From Verpa conica (taxonomy: Eukaryota > Ascomycota > Pezizomycetes > Pezizales > Morchellaceae), in the NCBI GenBank assembly GCA_033030425.1, contig JAUFSD010000009.1, positions 558,001-622,000 on the forward strand: a DNA stretch of 64,000 nucleotides. Direction: 5' to 3'. The notes under the pieces were generated by a model. It searched no databases. It had not been told where the DNA came from and saw only the letters and a program-made list of their open reading frames with translations. Position 1 is the first letter of the stretch, and the number at the start of each line of letters is the position of its first letter. Positions 11,437 to 23,846 of this stretch are shown in pieces. Made by a program: the position numbers and the translations under genes.

Positions 11437-12549
11437 TTATTGGTATGCTAATAGCATCTCGGCTTTTTTCCTTCGCTGTTCTATAAGACGTTCCACTTTT
11501 TGAAGGGTTAATATATGAAAAAACGTGAAAGGGCGGGGAAGATACGTACTTGTAGTCTCCTCGGTGGTTCCCCAGATATACCAAGGACTTTCTTTACCCA
11601 TTTCGTATTTCTTCTCTAAAACAAGATATTCGACAATTTCCTTTGGCTCGTCGGATACTGCAACTAGTTTTCCTTTGGGGGTGGATTTTGTAAGGCTCTA
11701 AAGGGCTGCTTAGTATCTTGTGTCATGTCGATAAGTATTATGGGGACGAACCTGTAAGGAGTGTATTCTGACAACCGCTTGTCGTCTGTTTATTCCAAGC
11801 CCCATGTAATGATGTGCTTTGCTTGAAACAACCTTTGGCCTGCTTAACATGCGATGTAGCTTCCATTCCATCTTAGTAGTTCCTCGTGTTGCAATTCGCC
11901 TCTGAAAAGAGCTGAATAGACCTTCACCGCAAATCAGACGGAGTGTATCTAAATCCCCTCTTGTTGTTCGAGTTAGCCCGGTAAACTGTATAGACAGATA
12001 CTAGAAGACTATTTCTTACTCGGCGAATGCAGTATACATGTCCCTGTGAAGTGATGGCGCCACTTTCTTGGGTTCAAAGATATGGAGTTTGTGTTTTGTG
12101 GCAAATCTAAAGACCACCATACTGCAGAAGAAAAAAGAAGTCAGAGGTTTTATAGAAGAAATAGGACTCCAAAGAGGATATCTACTCTCTCAGGTCTAAA
12201 ATACGCTGTTTTATTCGGGTTTTGATCAATGCTAATCGCACCCCCGGCTTCTTGAGTAGTGACGGTAAGTTCGCTCCGGTAGGCATGATAAATGTATCTG
12301 AGACCAGTCAATAATTCTGCTGGATCCCAGAAGAGAGTATTAGAGGGTATAACTACCGGTAAGCAACCCGATATCTCCCTTTCCACCTACACCGCCGGCC
12401 TTTGAAGCAACCTGCATGTTCTTCTGGGGCCTCGGTACTGGGGCCTTCTCACGCAATGCCGCTCCACTATGCTTGTATCGTAGGAGCTGTAGAGTCGGGG
12501 AAACTCTAGGGAAGGCAGAAGGCCGTATTCGAAAGAGACAATGAGCCAT
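11437..12549 (-). CDS. MBA1: MBA1/mL45-like mitochondrial inner-membrane ribosome receptor
   Basis: Predicted to tether mitoribosomes to the inner membrane for co-translational insertion. Six exons: 12549-12357, 12297-12186, 12121-12020, 11959-11752, 11697-11550, 11495-11437; 273 residues. A mitochondrial-type N-terminus (MAHCLFRIRPSAFPRV) leads into KGDIGLLTDTFIMPTGANLP, the segment that anchors the family call. Then come MVVFRFATKHKLHIFEPKK, a Tim44-like fold with LRLICGEGLFSSFQRRI, VVRIHSLQSLTK, EIVEYLVLEKKYEMG and WYIWGTTEETT, ending MLLAYQ. Every join keeps phase. Frames that look open across 12,150-12,386 are in the wrong phase. Confidence 0.85.
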
Positions 12550-12747
12550 TGCGGGTGGTGGCGATGAAAATGTTTAATCCACGATGTTCGTTTTGGAGTT
12601 GCAAAAGTTGATATCCTAAGTAGCGTAGAAATGGAACAATGCTATGCGACCGGTAAGATATACACGAAATAGGCTTAGACAAATCTCTTAGGTATACATA
12701 TACCTATAATTTCTACATTGACCTGTTATATCAAGTTTATATGTATT

Positions 12748-13470
12748 TTAAAATATCGCGGTGAGCCCCGCTTGAGCCTCATCCCACCACCTGTCCCTTG
12801 TACCTTGCTTCATGCCTAGCTTCTTCCTCGGTAGTGTCAATCCTCTTCGTCGGACGTTCCAGCTCTCAGAATCCACCATAGCGTTTGTATCTGGCCGAAT
12901 CTCGATATTATCTTCCTGAAAGCATCTCATATAGTGCATCGCGGCAGCATATTGCCGCGTAGACAGCTCCGCTGGCTCCGGCTTCCTCGCGAGAAAGTCC
13001 TCGCGATCCTGCAAATTCTTCTAGGACCAGCCTTCAGCACCCCCGGGTGGCGGCAATTCTTGGTGTTGATAGATGCTATCACATACCGTTGATATTATGT
13101 CGAGGACTTTCGGTGTGTCCGAGTATTTTAGGGCTTTCTAAATGTGTTTTGGCAATTTTAAGCAACTCAGGTTTTAGGTGTTCTGTGGTTGAGCTTTGGT
13201 TGGCATGCCTTTGGGTGCGTACAGCTAGAGGGTCTCTCTTTTGAAGTTTTAAAGTTTTAGAGCTTTATATCGTATCACAAAGTTTATCATAGTGATTCTG
13301 ACCGCTCTTTTAGTGTGGTGCTTCTGCATACCTTTCATACATATTTATTAATAACCTCATGGCGAGATGGTATAAACCAAAAGATAACCCCACCTTAGGA
13401 TTTTGCTGATATCTTTAGGCTCATTTTCTACACGCCCAAAGGTCCTCTTCTTTCCTCTACGTTCGGGCAT
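12748..13470 (-). CDS. Possible small multi-exon gene, unrecognised (exon structure tentative)
   Basis: A start-like frame at 13470 reads MPERRGKKRTFGRVENEP and KDISKIL before a possible donor near 13,393. The 3' part reads ALKYSDTPKVLDIIS around 13,090-13,135 and continues in the same phase, after a TAG codon near 13,022, into an 88-codon frame ending 12748 (DREDFLARKPEPAEL, STRQYAAAMHYMRCF, RDRWWDEAQAGLTAIF). Skipping a short intron from ACG/gtatgt to cctag/AAG removes the stop and stays in phase. The middle of the gene could not be joined convincingly. It could equally be a decaying gene. No family recognised. Confidence 0.35.
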
Positions 13471-14613
13471 GGCCCTGGGCAAGAAGTTTCCAAGTTTCTC
13501 CCTTAGGGCTGGGAATATTACAGGAGTCTTAAGGCTGACGATTAATATCTAATAACTAGCTACTATAGTACGACTCTTCTCAATCGGGGCAATAAATGCC
13601 TACTTGACTTCTTGGACACTCCAACTTGTTGGTGCCAATAAGCCGCATATGTTTCTTCCAGCATGGATATTCATAGCTTTTGTGAGTATGGTTTTGTCAA
13701 TACCGCTGCCGACCGCTCTTGCCCGCTTAGCGTATTTACTCTCAATTCTAGGTGCTCACTATTAGCTACCATTTGACTTTACGCAAGATCAACGTCTCAA
13801 GAGGGGAGTTTTCACCGGCCATATCTGTTCTTTGCTTCGTGAGCTTCTGCAGTACGTGTATGTTGCTATACGAAATCCACCTTTGTCCTCCAGTTTATAA
13901 GCGACAACAAGTTTAAATGTGGAAATCGGGCCTTTTTCTCTCTTTCTTGGGAGCTATGTATATACGCGGCCTATGTTGTCTTGGGTGATGGTTGCGTACG
14001 TTTTGAGGCGCTGCCCTTCTAGGGCTTGGTTTGTGTGGTTCAAAATTATTATATTGGAAGTGACATTCGGAGTTAGCAATCATTGGTTCACACTTTTGAG
14101 GTTTTTTGACTAAAGTAAGATTGGATTCAGTTGTAAGTTTGGGAGCTGGTAACTTTTTTATGTATCGTATCAATTTAGAGTGTCTATACTGTAGATACTA
14201 GGATAGGAATGAGGTTTGTGCGAGCAAAGAACTTTGCTGGTTTTTAATTCCTCTATCACTTCTGTATTGTACTTATGTGCCAGCCGTTATGTACCACTTG
14301 ATCCCTGGTCGTCAGCCAGTTGCGCGGCCCCAGCGCCCCATCATCTCCAATTCCCGGCTTGGCAGAGCTTCACCTCGCTGCTTCTCCTCCGCCGCCGCTT
14401 CCCCCAGGTAATACTCCCGCTACTGCACTAGGTACATAAACACCTACGCACCCCACGGAGCACCCCTCCGTCTAAACAAATCTTTCCATCGTGCCACAAG
14501 CATACCGTTCCTGCCCTCACATCGCTTGTGCTCCCCACAACCCTCTACTACTTAACCACAAAACATTCGAGTACACGCCACAGCAGCGAGAGCCATAATC
14601 TTTGCTATCCACC
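13471..14613. other. Spacer upstream of SLA2
   Basis: Roughly 1.1 kb, ending in a C/T-rich stretch (14,280-14,560) that probably includes the SLA2 promoter and 5' UTR. No gene supported. Confidence 0.45.
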
Positions 14614-17600
14614 ATGGCCTACACCGGCACGTCGCGAAATGTCGATATGACTAGGTTCGTGAAATTTTTAGGTGTACCTTTGGGCTGATTGAGAAAGCTG
14701 GATGGAGAGTTGAGGCTAATGACGAATGTATTTTGGCTCCAATAGGTCCGAGTCAGACCTTTCAATCAATATCCGGAAAGCTACCAACATCGGTATGTAG
14801 TATTCAATTCATATCTCCTGGTTAGCGGGGATTGGGCTAACTATTATCGATCTCTAGAGGAAAAGGCTCCTAAACGTAAGTCACCTTCGAAGCTACGGGG
14901 TTTGGAGGGTAGAAGCTAAGAGATTTTTTAATTATAGGGAAACATGTTCGGTCTTGTATCGTTTATACCTGGGACCACAAATCATCGACGTCTTTCTGGT
15001 CCGGCATGAAAGTGTAAGCCTCTAGCTTACTCCTATCATTTAACGTAGCTATGTCCGTGCGCTGACATCAGGATTCGACCTATAGACTACCCATCATGCA
15101 AAATGAAGTCCAAACCTTCAAAGCTTTGATTTGCATCCACAAAGTTCTCCAGGAAGGCCATCCGGTCACAATCCGAGAAGCGCATGCCCATACTGGGTGG
15201 CTAGAATCACTTACTAACGGGACTTCTGAAGAAGGTATTCGGGGTACGGCAGTATCATTCGGAAATCACAATCATCTTTCCGAGCCGCTAACTCCAAGAT
15301 CAGGTTATGGACCTTTGATCCGGGAATATGTGTATTTCCTTTTGGCCAAACTTGCGTTTCATCGGCACCACCCAGAATTCGATGGTATGAAACATGAGAC
15401 ACAATGTTCCAGAATATGAAAGCTAATCCTCGCAAAGGTGTCTTTGATTATGAAGAGTATATTAGTCTGAAAACAATTAATGATCCTAACGAGGGGTAGA
15501 TTTTACCATTCCGGTTTTGTACTTCATGATCTACGCTAATTTCTGGTAGATACGAGACAATTATGGATTTAATGACCCTCCAAGATCAAATTGAGGCTTT
15601 CCAGAAATTAATATTTTCTCATTTCAGACATGGAGTTGACAATGAGTGCCGGATCTCTGCTCTCGTACCATTAGTTCAAGAGAGCTATGGAATTTACAAG
15701 TTCATTACCAGCATGCTGAGGGCTATGCATCAAAGTGCGTTACTATAAATCTTTTTTTCGCTCAAAGTCGCTAATCTAAAATAGCTACTGGCGATGACGA
15801 TGCCCTTGCGCCTTTGCGGGAGCGATATAATGGCCAACATTATCGTTTGGTTCGGTTTTACTATGAATGCTCAAATCTTCGGTATTTGACTGAACTGATT
15901 TCTCCACCCAAACTTCCACAAGTAACATTTAGTTCTACCTCCGTCACCTGCTTTGCGCTAATATATAATAGGACCCACCAAACCTGTTGGGTAATGGGGA
16001 TGCAGCTCCAGCTCTTCCCCGCAGGCCAGTTGAGACACAAGAGGCAGCACCTCCACCTCCACCTCCACCTCCACCTCCCGCTCAACCGGAGGCAGAGGCG
16101 ATTTCTGACTTTTGGTCGAACGACAAACTGCAACAACAGCAACGAGAATATGAAGAGCAGCAGAGACAATTGCAGTTGCAAAGGGAAGCCGAAATGCGGC
16201 AGCAGCAATTGCAAGCTATGCAACAACAAGCACAATTTGAGGAGATGCAGAGACAGCAGATGGAACAGCAGCGACTGGCGCAGGAGCAACTTATGAGGGA
16301 TCAAATGCAAAGGCAGGCGCAAGGACATGTTGCCGAACTTGAGAGACAGTTGTTGGAGTATAAGGGCCACCATGATCAGCATTTGCTATTGCTTGAATCG
16401 TATGATCAGAAAGTAAAGGCTTTGGAAAGTGAAATTGCAAACCTTCAGTCCAATGTTGGTCAACAATTAGCATCCAAGGATGATCTAATCAGATCTTTGC
16501 AAGGTACAGTATTCCTGTACTATGGGTCTTAGAAAATCTCGTCATACTAACCCCTTATAGAACAGGTTAACATGTGGAAGAGCAAATATGAAGCATTGGC
16601 AAAGCTCTACTCTCAACTTCGACACGAACACTTAGAATTACTTGGAAAATTCAAACAAATTCAGCTTAAGGCTGCGTCTGCGCAAGAAGCAAACGATAGG
16701 CGGGAGAAATTGGAACGAGAGATGAAATCAAAGAACCTTGAACTGGCAGATATGATCCGAGAGAGAGATCGTGCTTTATATGATTTGGACCGTGTGAAGG
16801 GGGTGAGTTTATTTTTAGATGTTCCTTACCTATAGTATGAGTGCTAATTCATGATGCAGACCCAAAAAGAGGAAGTTGAGAAGGTTCGACGAGAACTTCG
16901 ATTTGCCCAAGAAAAAGCCGACAACAACGAAAAATCTAAGGGTACTGAACTCTCAGCATTGCTATCTCGACACAATAGGGAAATGGCAGAGATGGAAGAA
17001 TTGTTGCGTAGCAAGCAGCGAGCTCTGGATGACCTGCAGTCAAGGGTTGGTGATCGGGACCATGATATGGAAAGGCGTCTACGTGAAAAGGAAGAGGAGC
17101 TTGAAATCTTTAAAGCTGGGATGGACCAAACTCTTTTGGAGCTTAATGAAATGAGGCTGGTATGAAATTCCACTAAATCTTGACAGTTTACATATTTCTA
17201 ACTATCGAGTCTAGCATAGTAATGAGAATGAACATGGCCTAGAAGCGCAAATAGACGGGGTTCTATTAGATCAGCTGAAGCGTCTGACAGAAATCATAGG
17301 TAATGAAACTGTTTCACCTGGGATATTACAAAGGTTACTAATTTATTGAATAGATTCTGTGTTGCAAAGTGGTGTTCAGCGAGTTGATGATGCTCTGTAC
17401 GAGCTTGAGTCCTCTATGAATGCAGGAAACCAAAATGCATCACCTGGTTATCTTCTATCTCAGGTTGAGAAGGCTCAGCTTAGTGCTACAGAATTTGCCA
17501 CCCAATTTAACAATTTTGTTGTTGATGGCCCTAATAGCACCCAATCTCAGATTATCAAGACACTCCATGTCTTCGCAGGTGCTATTTCAGATGTATTGGC

Positions 17601-18803
17601 AAATGCTAAGGGTGTTACACGATTCGCTACGGATGAGAAGAAGAGTGAGGCTATCATGACAGCAGCACGCCAATCTGCAAACACAAGCGTCAAGTTTTTC
17701 CAGAATCTTATGTCCTTCCGTTTGGATGGGTTAAGCCAAGATCAGAAAATGGATGTTGTTGTGTCCAGTAATTTGGAGGTTCAAAAGAATCTTCAGAAAT
17801 TGACAAAACTTACTGAGCAGTTCGTGGCAAAAGGTGCCGATTTGTCAAAAGCTAGTGGAGACATTGGTGACCTTGTCGATAACGAGCTTAGTAAGGCTGC
17901 GGAGGCTATCGATGCTGCTGCTGCTCGGTTGGCTCAGCTTATGAAAAAGCCAAAAGATAACTTCTCTACCTTCGAGATTAGAATCCATGAGTATGTTTAG
18001 CCTACTTCCCTTAACTTTCTCTTATGAAAGTGCTGCATTTCTGATCACACTATAGCTCAATCTTGGACGCTGCGATTGCAGTTACAAACGCCATTGCTCA
18101 GCTTCTTAAGGCTGCTACCATATCACAGAAAGAGGTAAATTTGCAGAAATTATTTAGGTGTGCGTAGGCTAATTTCCTCAGATTGTGGCTCAAGGGAAAG
18201 GAAGTAGTTCTCGGACTGCTTTCTATAAGCGAAACAATCGCTGGACCGAAGGATTAATCTCCGCTGCTAAGGCAGTTGCTACATCTACCAACATGCTTAT
18301 TGAGACAGCTGACGGTGTTCTTAGTGGGCGTAATAAACTGGAGCAACTGTAAGGACTATTCTTTTATATCCTTATTTGTTCTCTCGGCCTAATAGCTTCA
18401 TAGGATTGTCGTGGCCAACGATGTCGCCGCTTCAACCGCGCAGCTTGTAGCGGCTTCTCGAGTTAAGGCATCGTTCATGTCTAAATCTCAGGAACGTCTG
18501 GAAACTGCTTCAAAGGCCGTAACAGGTGCTTGTCGGTCACTGGTTAAGCAAGTCCAAGAAATTATTGCTGCAAAGAACAATGACGAGAATGAAGCCATTG
18601 ATTACTCCAAACTTAGTGGGTACGAGATCAAAGTACAAGAGATGGAACAACAGGTATATTATTTGTTTTAGTCATTTTTTGATTTATTGATACTGACTTT
18701 TTTATCCTAGGTCGAAATTAAGGAGCTCGAGAATCGGTTGACCCAAGCACGCTTCAGGCTTGGAGAGATGAGGAAGCATTCGTATGCACAAGACTCAGAT
18801 TAA
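14614..18803 (+). CDS. SLA2: SLA2/END4 endocytic actin adaptor (MAT-locus flank)
   Basis: Links clathrin-coated pits and phosphoinositides to actin during endocytosis. 18 exons summing to 1061 residues. An N-terminal ANTH domain (INIRKATNI, VRSCIVYTWDHKSS, TFKALICIHKVLQEGHP, YGPLIREYV, ECRISALVPLVQESYGIYKF) is followed by a run of ten prolines, a Gln-rich then long coiled coil, and a C-terminal talin-like I/LWEQ actin-binding module (WTEGLISAAKAVATSTN, LVAASRVKASFMSKSQ, LGEMRKHSY). Exon 3 (14858-14875) is 18 nt. The 60-nt intron 15244-15303 has no in-frame stop, so its retention would keep frame. In filamentous ascomycetes SLA2 classically borders the mating-type locus, which fits what follows. 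Confidence 0.96.
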
Positions 18804-20282
18804 TAGGATATATGAGATAAGGGATGTGGTGGGATCTGACAAAGTTAGCATTGTCTGGACTTATGAGGGTGCTTTTCTTGTTTCACTTTTTTTTTAACAA
18901 TTATATCTCTTTCAAATAATTCCGCTCTACTGTACGGTAGTGAAATGATGTGAGCGCGGATCGTTCCATCATACATTCTTGTCCTTCTACCATTATTGGT
19001 CATGTCAAGCTTTCTTGCGAATATTTATACCAATTATATTATTGTTTTTTTGGCTGGACAATGTATAGGTGAGCTCAAGTATTTTATTTGTTGTGGGTAC
19101 TGGTAAGATATAGTTTGTAAGTTAGTAATTGAGATGCCACATAGACCCTTAGATTTCAAGGCCGTATAATACATGTAGTACTATGATAATATAGCAAGTC
19201 AGTAAAATTTCCGGTTGGGGGTTATCTACAGGAAAGGAGGCCTACGCGTTTTTTATTTCCCAGTAAACTAAGTTGTATCTTACTATCCTACCTTTATATG
19301 TGCTTGTGTAAGCTATAAGCCCGTCCTAATCTATCGGGTGAGTGGTATCAATCTAATACCAGCTACCAGTAAGCAATTATACTAGTGGCTACGTAGTAAT
19401 TATAAAATAAAAGGAGGCTAGCCCATGAAACTGTAAAGACTTTCCTTTGGCTTTATTTTGCCAAGACTGTCGCGCCGGCTCCCAAGGCCCCCCCAGGCCC
19501 CCCCCCACGGTTCGGGTCTCTGAAAATGAGACATTCGCTGACTGCGACCGGTTATCGCCTCGGAACCCCCTTTGGGGAAAGGGCTTTCAGCTCTATTTAT
19601 TCTTTTGGTCTTTTGGCTATGTATATTGGGTGCAATGCTATTGTCTGCTCTAGAAGGGGATGCATGGTTGGTGACAGACCATAGTCACTACAATGGTGTT
19701 GATTTATTCAGAGGGACGCTTTTTCTTTTCTTCTTTTGTTTGATGGGGATGGGTGTTTTCAAGCCATAGTTTAACTGCATGCCACATTTTGTACCTAGAA
19801 ATCAATAATGAGTTGACCTAAAAAATAAAATAAAATAAAAAATAGATAAAACTAATCGCCTTTTTTTAAAAATTTATTTATCTATATTATCAAAAAAATT
19901 TTCTACTCTACATGTCCTAGAAAAATTCCACTTGATATAACCTCCAACAAAAAACTATAGCCCCTAACTAAGGCAGTCTCACCAAAATTGTACGAATGAT
20001 CTCCTATGATCACTTATAAAAGCAGATTACAAACTAAAAGCAGATTACAACCCGTATTAAAGTCCAAAAGATTTTGAAAGGAAAGCAAGAACGTCTGTCG
20101 GCCCCACCTGTAGAAGCATATTACTAGCCCCATTAAAGTCCAAAAAAGGAAGAAAAAGGAAAAAGGAAAAAAGGGAAAATGGAAATACATTCACTATGTC
20201 TGCTTGTTGCTGATTTTTTAACCTACTAAAAAGAAACTGTAAAATTAATATGAAGTTGCCGAGATTCAGTCTGTGCATTCTT
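18804..20282. other. Spacer between SLA2 and MAT1-1-1
   Basis: About 1.5 kb, convergent gene ends. A C-rich segment lies near 19,475-19,510, and AT-rich sequence with A/T runs spans 19,810-20,000. No gene or inverted-repeat element could be supported. Confidence 0.45.
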
Positions 20283-21464
20283 TCATGCGTAGGGGCTTTT
20301 GGGTACGAATTCTAAGGAGGTTATTAGCTTAATATCTGGGAATTTTAAAATTGGTAAAGGTCGCTCACCTTCAAAATGAAACGAATACTCATTAGCTACG
20401 CTTATGGGCATGCTATCCATTGGATTAAAGTCTACATAAGATAATTGAAGAGTATCTAACTCTTCATGAATTTCGATATTTGCAGGTTTTGTAAAGTAGA
20501 CATTCGAAACCACAGTGGTTCTAGGGTAAGCCCATTCAAGGGCTAAGGTATTAGGGGCGGAGATATTAGGGGCGATTGTAATAGGGGCGATTGTAATAGG
20601 AGCTGCGATGCTAGGAGTTGGGATGCTAGGTATGGTCATCTGAGCATCGAACTTGCTACAATTAGGAACTAATTGCTTTCTCATTTCGTCGATATTGATA
20701 CCACAGCCGAGAAGGAAAGTCCGAGGAGAAGGGTCTTGGTTGTTCCTGATAAGCTCAGCCCTCATGAAATCCCCGAGAACAAGACCTTGCTGGTCTTCAT
20801 TACGAGCATAGGTGTAGAGCCTTGCGATGTTGGACCATAGGGCTTTCCGTGTTTCACGTTGCCATAAACCTTTGGTCAATGAGGAGATTACCATCTGGGT
20901 AAAGCCGAGCCCTCCAAGGAACTTTGATATCCAAGCTGAAAGACGTTTCATTAAGTTGATAAATATTCATAGGAATATGTGATTTTACTTACTGCGGTGT
21001 GCAATATAAGGATTGAGAGCCTTCAAAGCAGAACGCTTAGACGTAGGACCTAAAGATTGGGTCTTTGTGGGTTGATTATCTTTAAAGTGATCACCATAAA
21101 GTCGCTGTACTCCCCGTCGAAAAGAAAGCTTAGGGTCCAGCCCAGTTCTTCCTTGTTGACGTACCGCCTTATGCATAGAGCAAAGCCATCGTTGGTAAGG
21201 CAGAGGCTCACCCTTAACCTTGAATATTAGTCCTCCTGGTGGAGTCATGATCATGGGAGATTTTTTATGTTGGACCCAGACACCGCCGGTTCTATCCTGC
21301 ATCAATATATAATCGTGGACTTCTGCGAGATAGAGAGCACATCCCAAAGTTGCGTTCCGAAGAGCGAGAGCCCGCTTCATGGGGTCAATACACATAGAGA
21401 TGTGTGTCTGAGAAGGAGGATTTGCGCGAACCAGTTCTGTGAGGAAAACTGGGCGAAACGCCAT
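20283..21464 (-). CDS. MAT1-1-1: MAT1-1-1 alpha-box mating-type transcription factor
   Basis: Master regulator of MAT1-1 mating identity; alpha-domain (MAT-alpha1) DNA-binding protein. Exons 21464-20993 and 20935-20283, 374 residues. The alpha box begins near residue 148 (KALNPYIAHR), is interrupted after that by a 57-nt intron, the position conserved in Pezizomycotina alpha boxes, and continues TWISKFLGGLGFTQMV, LTKGLWQRETRKALWSNIA, RLYTYARNEDQ. The N-terminal extension of about 147 residues is long. After the box comes a short repeat (IAAPITIAPITIAPNISAP). The start is the first ATG of the open frame. It lies between SLA2 and APN2, as expected. No MAT1-1-2 or MAT1-1-3 family features were seen nearby. 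Confidence 0.9.
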
Positions 21465-22388
21465 TGCTTCAAAGTTTGCCACCAGTCTTTAGAGCTATGG
21501 CTGAGAAACTAATGTCCTAGACACAGGAATGGTGAAGATAACATTAACAGTGAGTTAATGCATCACCTCGCTAGCCCAGCGATTTTTGAGAATAGCTGTA
21601 GAAGAGAGTTGTTGAAGACTATGGATGAAGGCTGTGGATGAAATTGTGGAAGAGTCGTGCAAGTGACTTTTGGTTTTCACCAGGGAGAAAAATCGAGGAA
21701 TCCAAGACAAACAGCGAAACTGTTGCAACCTTCTTTGTCTTCAAAGTATTCTATGAATTAACTAGGCTAGTGGAGTGCGCTATGACTGAAAGCTCTCCCG
21801 TTGACCCGAAACTTGGCCAATAGTCAATGGATCTGATTCATGTTCTTTATCCACTCCATTATGCAGTGGCTAGTGGTTAGTCTACAGTTACAATGACCGG
21901 TAAGATCGTTATAGCGACGTAGGGTTCGAGATTTCGGTCTTTTAGGCTTACGGTAGCGGTTTTAGTAGTGAGTATTGGTCGTAGAATCTCCGCTCGCAAG
22001 CCTTTGTTTCCCCAATAATATTATTAGAAATTGTATATAGCTCCTCCTCACTTCGCAAATAGAATATATTGTTATCACGTGATCCGGGATATTCGGAACG
22101 ACCGTGGAGGTCATGTACTACGGGTATAGGAGAACTATGTCGAAGTGCGACTGTGAGACTGTGCGACAGTTCTCGTAACTTATTCATCGTTAAGTGTCTT
22201 ACTATAGTGAGTTACCGAGTTCAGCAAAGCGCTGAGTAGATACTTTGTCGTCTATTGGCTAAGTCCCTGTTCATCGCCGTCTAAATTTACCGGCGGTTTT
22301 AATTAATACCAAGAACTCTCTATCTGTGTAATTTATTGACACAGAATTCCGCTTATCCTATTAACCCGAGCTAGCTGTAATATATATG

Positions 22389-22765
22389 TTCTGGCCTGCT
22401 GGGGGGACGTCCCCTCAACGGGCAATCTGTTAGGTGCCCTACCCGTTGGAGGGACACCCATGGGCAGGCCAACAAAGTATAGCCTAATTAATACAGGGAC
22501 ACTCAAAAGAATAAGAATAATAGCTAGGAGATATAAATCTATCTTGAACTATATTTGTGATTTTTTTGGATTTTATACTATGCTTTATTAAACTTGTAGG
22601 AGGCTGGAAGCTTTGTTCTGAGTGTTTTTTTGTAGCCAGGGGTTTTTTTTATGTTGTTACCCATACAGGGGACGTAGGCTGGCCCATATAGAGGACGTCC
22701 CTCCAACAGGTTGGCCCGTTGAGGGGACGTCCCCCGGATAGGCACGTCCCCCCAACGGGCCAGAA
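22389..22765. mobile_element. Non-autonomous inverted-repeat element (MITE-like), 377 bp
   Basis: Both ends read TTCTGGCCYGYTGGGGGGAC inward on opposite strands, and the inverted similarity extends over some 80 bp each side. It includes repeated GGGACGTCCCC blocks and CAACGGGC. Both flanks are (TA)n, so the target duplication cannot be delimited. No coding capacity. The repeated GACGTC blocks are internal palindromes. Confidence 0.7.
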
Positions 22766-23401
22766 TATATATATTATACAAGTCACGTCCGGCCTACGGC
22801 CGGATACAAAGCGTGCGTAGTTCTTTAGTGACATTAACGCTACCAAAAAGCCACTTAGATATAATAAGGGTAAACTACATCTATTTGGCCTGGTATGTTT
22901 GCGCGAGCAAGTCAGGCTCCTAGGCTCTGCCCAGTCCTTCCTCACATATATGTAGGCTATTATGAGGTCGAAGTCAACTAAAATTTGAGGCTCCCTTTCC
23001 CATGAACTTAGAACCAAGATCAAGGCCATCTGTAGATGGCTCTTAGCTCTAGTTTAAGCCGCCCAATAAATTTTAAACTAACAGTGCGTATGGCCTCGAT
23101 CGTTAGAGTATAGTGGACTCGAGACGGCGCCTGCTAGACCAGACCAGGGTGATCTCCATCAAGGAGGGCATCGAACACCCTTCATGAAACAGTCAACCAA
23201 AAGTCTCTTCACTTCGTTCAGAGCATAGTTCTTTCAGAAAACACTAGTTATGTGCATGAAGTGCGAGCCCATCCCCGCGAAGGTAAATCCTCAAAACTAT
23301 AGCTAGTCCCACTAGAAATTTATGGGAAGTCCAAACTACTGGCTAGGAGCTTTTTTTAAGTCAAGTCATTGTTGATTTCTGGGTACAAAATATGGCATGT
23401 A

Positions 23402-23846
23402 TGGCGCGCGCAGTCTTAAATGTGACGCAAAATTTCAGCCGATATTCCGGCTCTCACAGCCAGCCAAAAGACTAACAAAAAGATATGTGGCCTTGTATAG
23501 CATCAATAAAGCTCCATATCTTTTTGTTAAGCTTTGGCATGTGTAGTTGTTGTGGAATAAAACTTCATTTTTGGCTGTAGAAAGTGCCAAATGGAACCAT
23601 TCCTAGAAATACTTAGACATGATGGATGCTACATATAGCCTAACAAGTAAGAAGGGGTATACTAGAGAAAAAACTCCACTGGGGTCATATATTGGTAGTG
23701 TTTGTTTTCTGTTGAGCATACACTTGAGCTTGTAGGATTTTATTTTATTTTTTGCATGCCCAGATTATTGAAGTTTGGCTAAGATTTGGTGTGGGTCGCT
23801 GTTCCACACCCAAACTCGGCTAGCACATTTAAGTCTGTGCGCGCCA
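23402..23846. mobile_element. TA-flanked inverted-repeat element, family A copy 1
   Basis: The termini TGGCGCGCGCAG and its near-complement CTGTGCGCGCCA are flanked by TA on both sides (23400-23401, 23847-23848). The inverted match continues with CTTAAATGTG. The interior contains GTTGTTGTGGAATAAAAC, also found in the element at 53.1 kb on the other strand. No coding capacity. A related, uninterrupted copy of the insertion site is present at 28.4 kb. Confidence 0.75.

Noticed and set aside
12150..12386. Long open frame overlapping the MBA1-like exon 2
   Set aside because: It is the wrong phase; the spliced frame gives TFIMPTGANLP, which matches the family.
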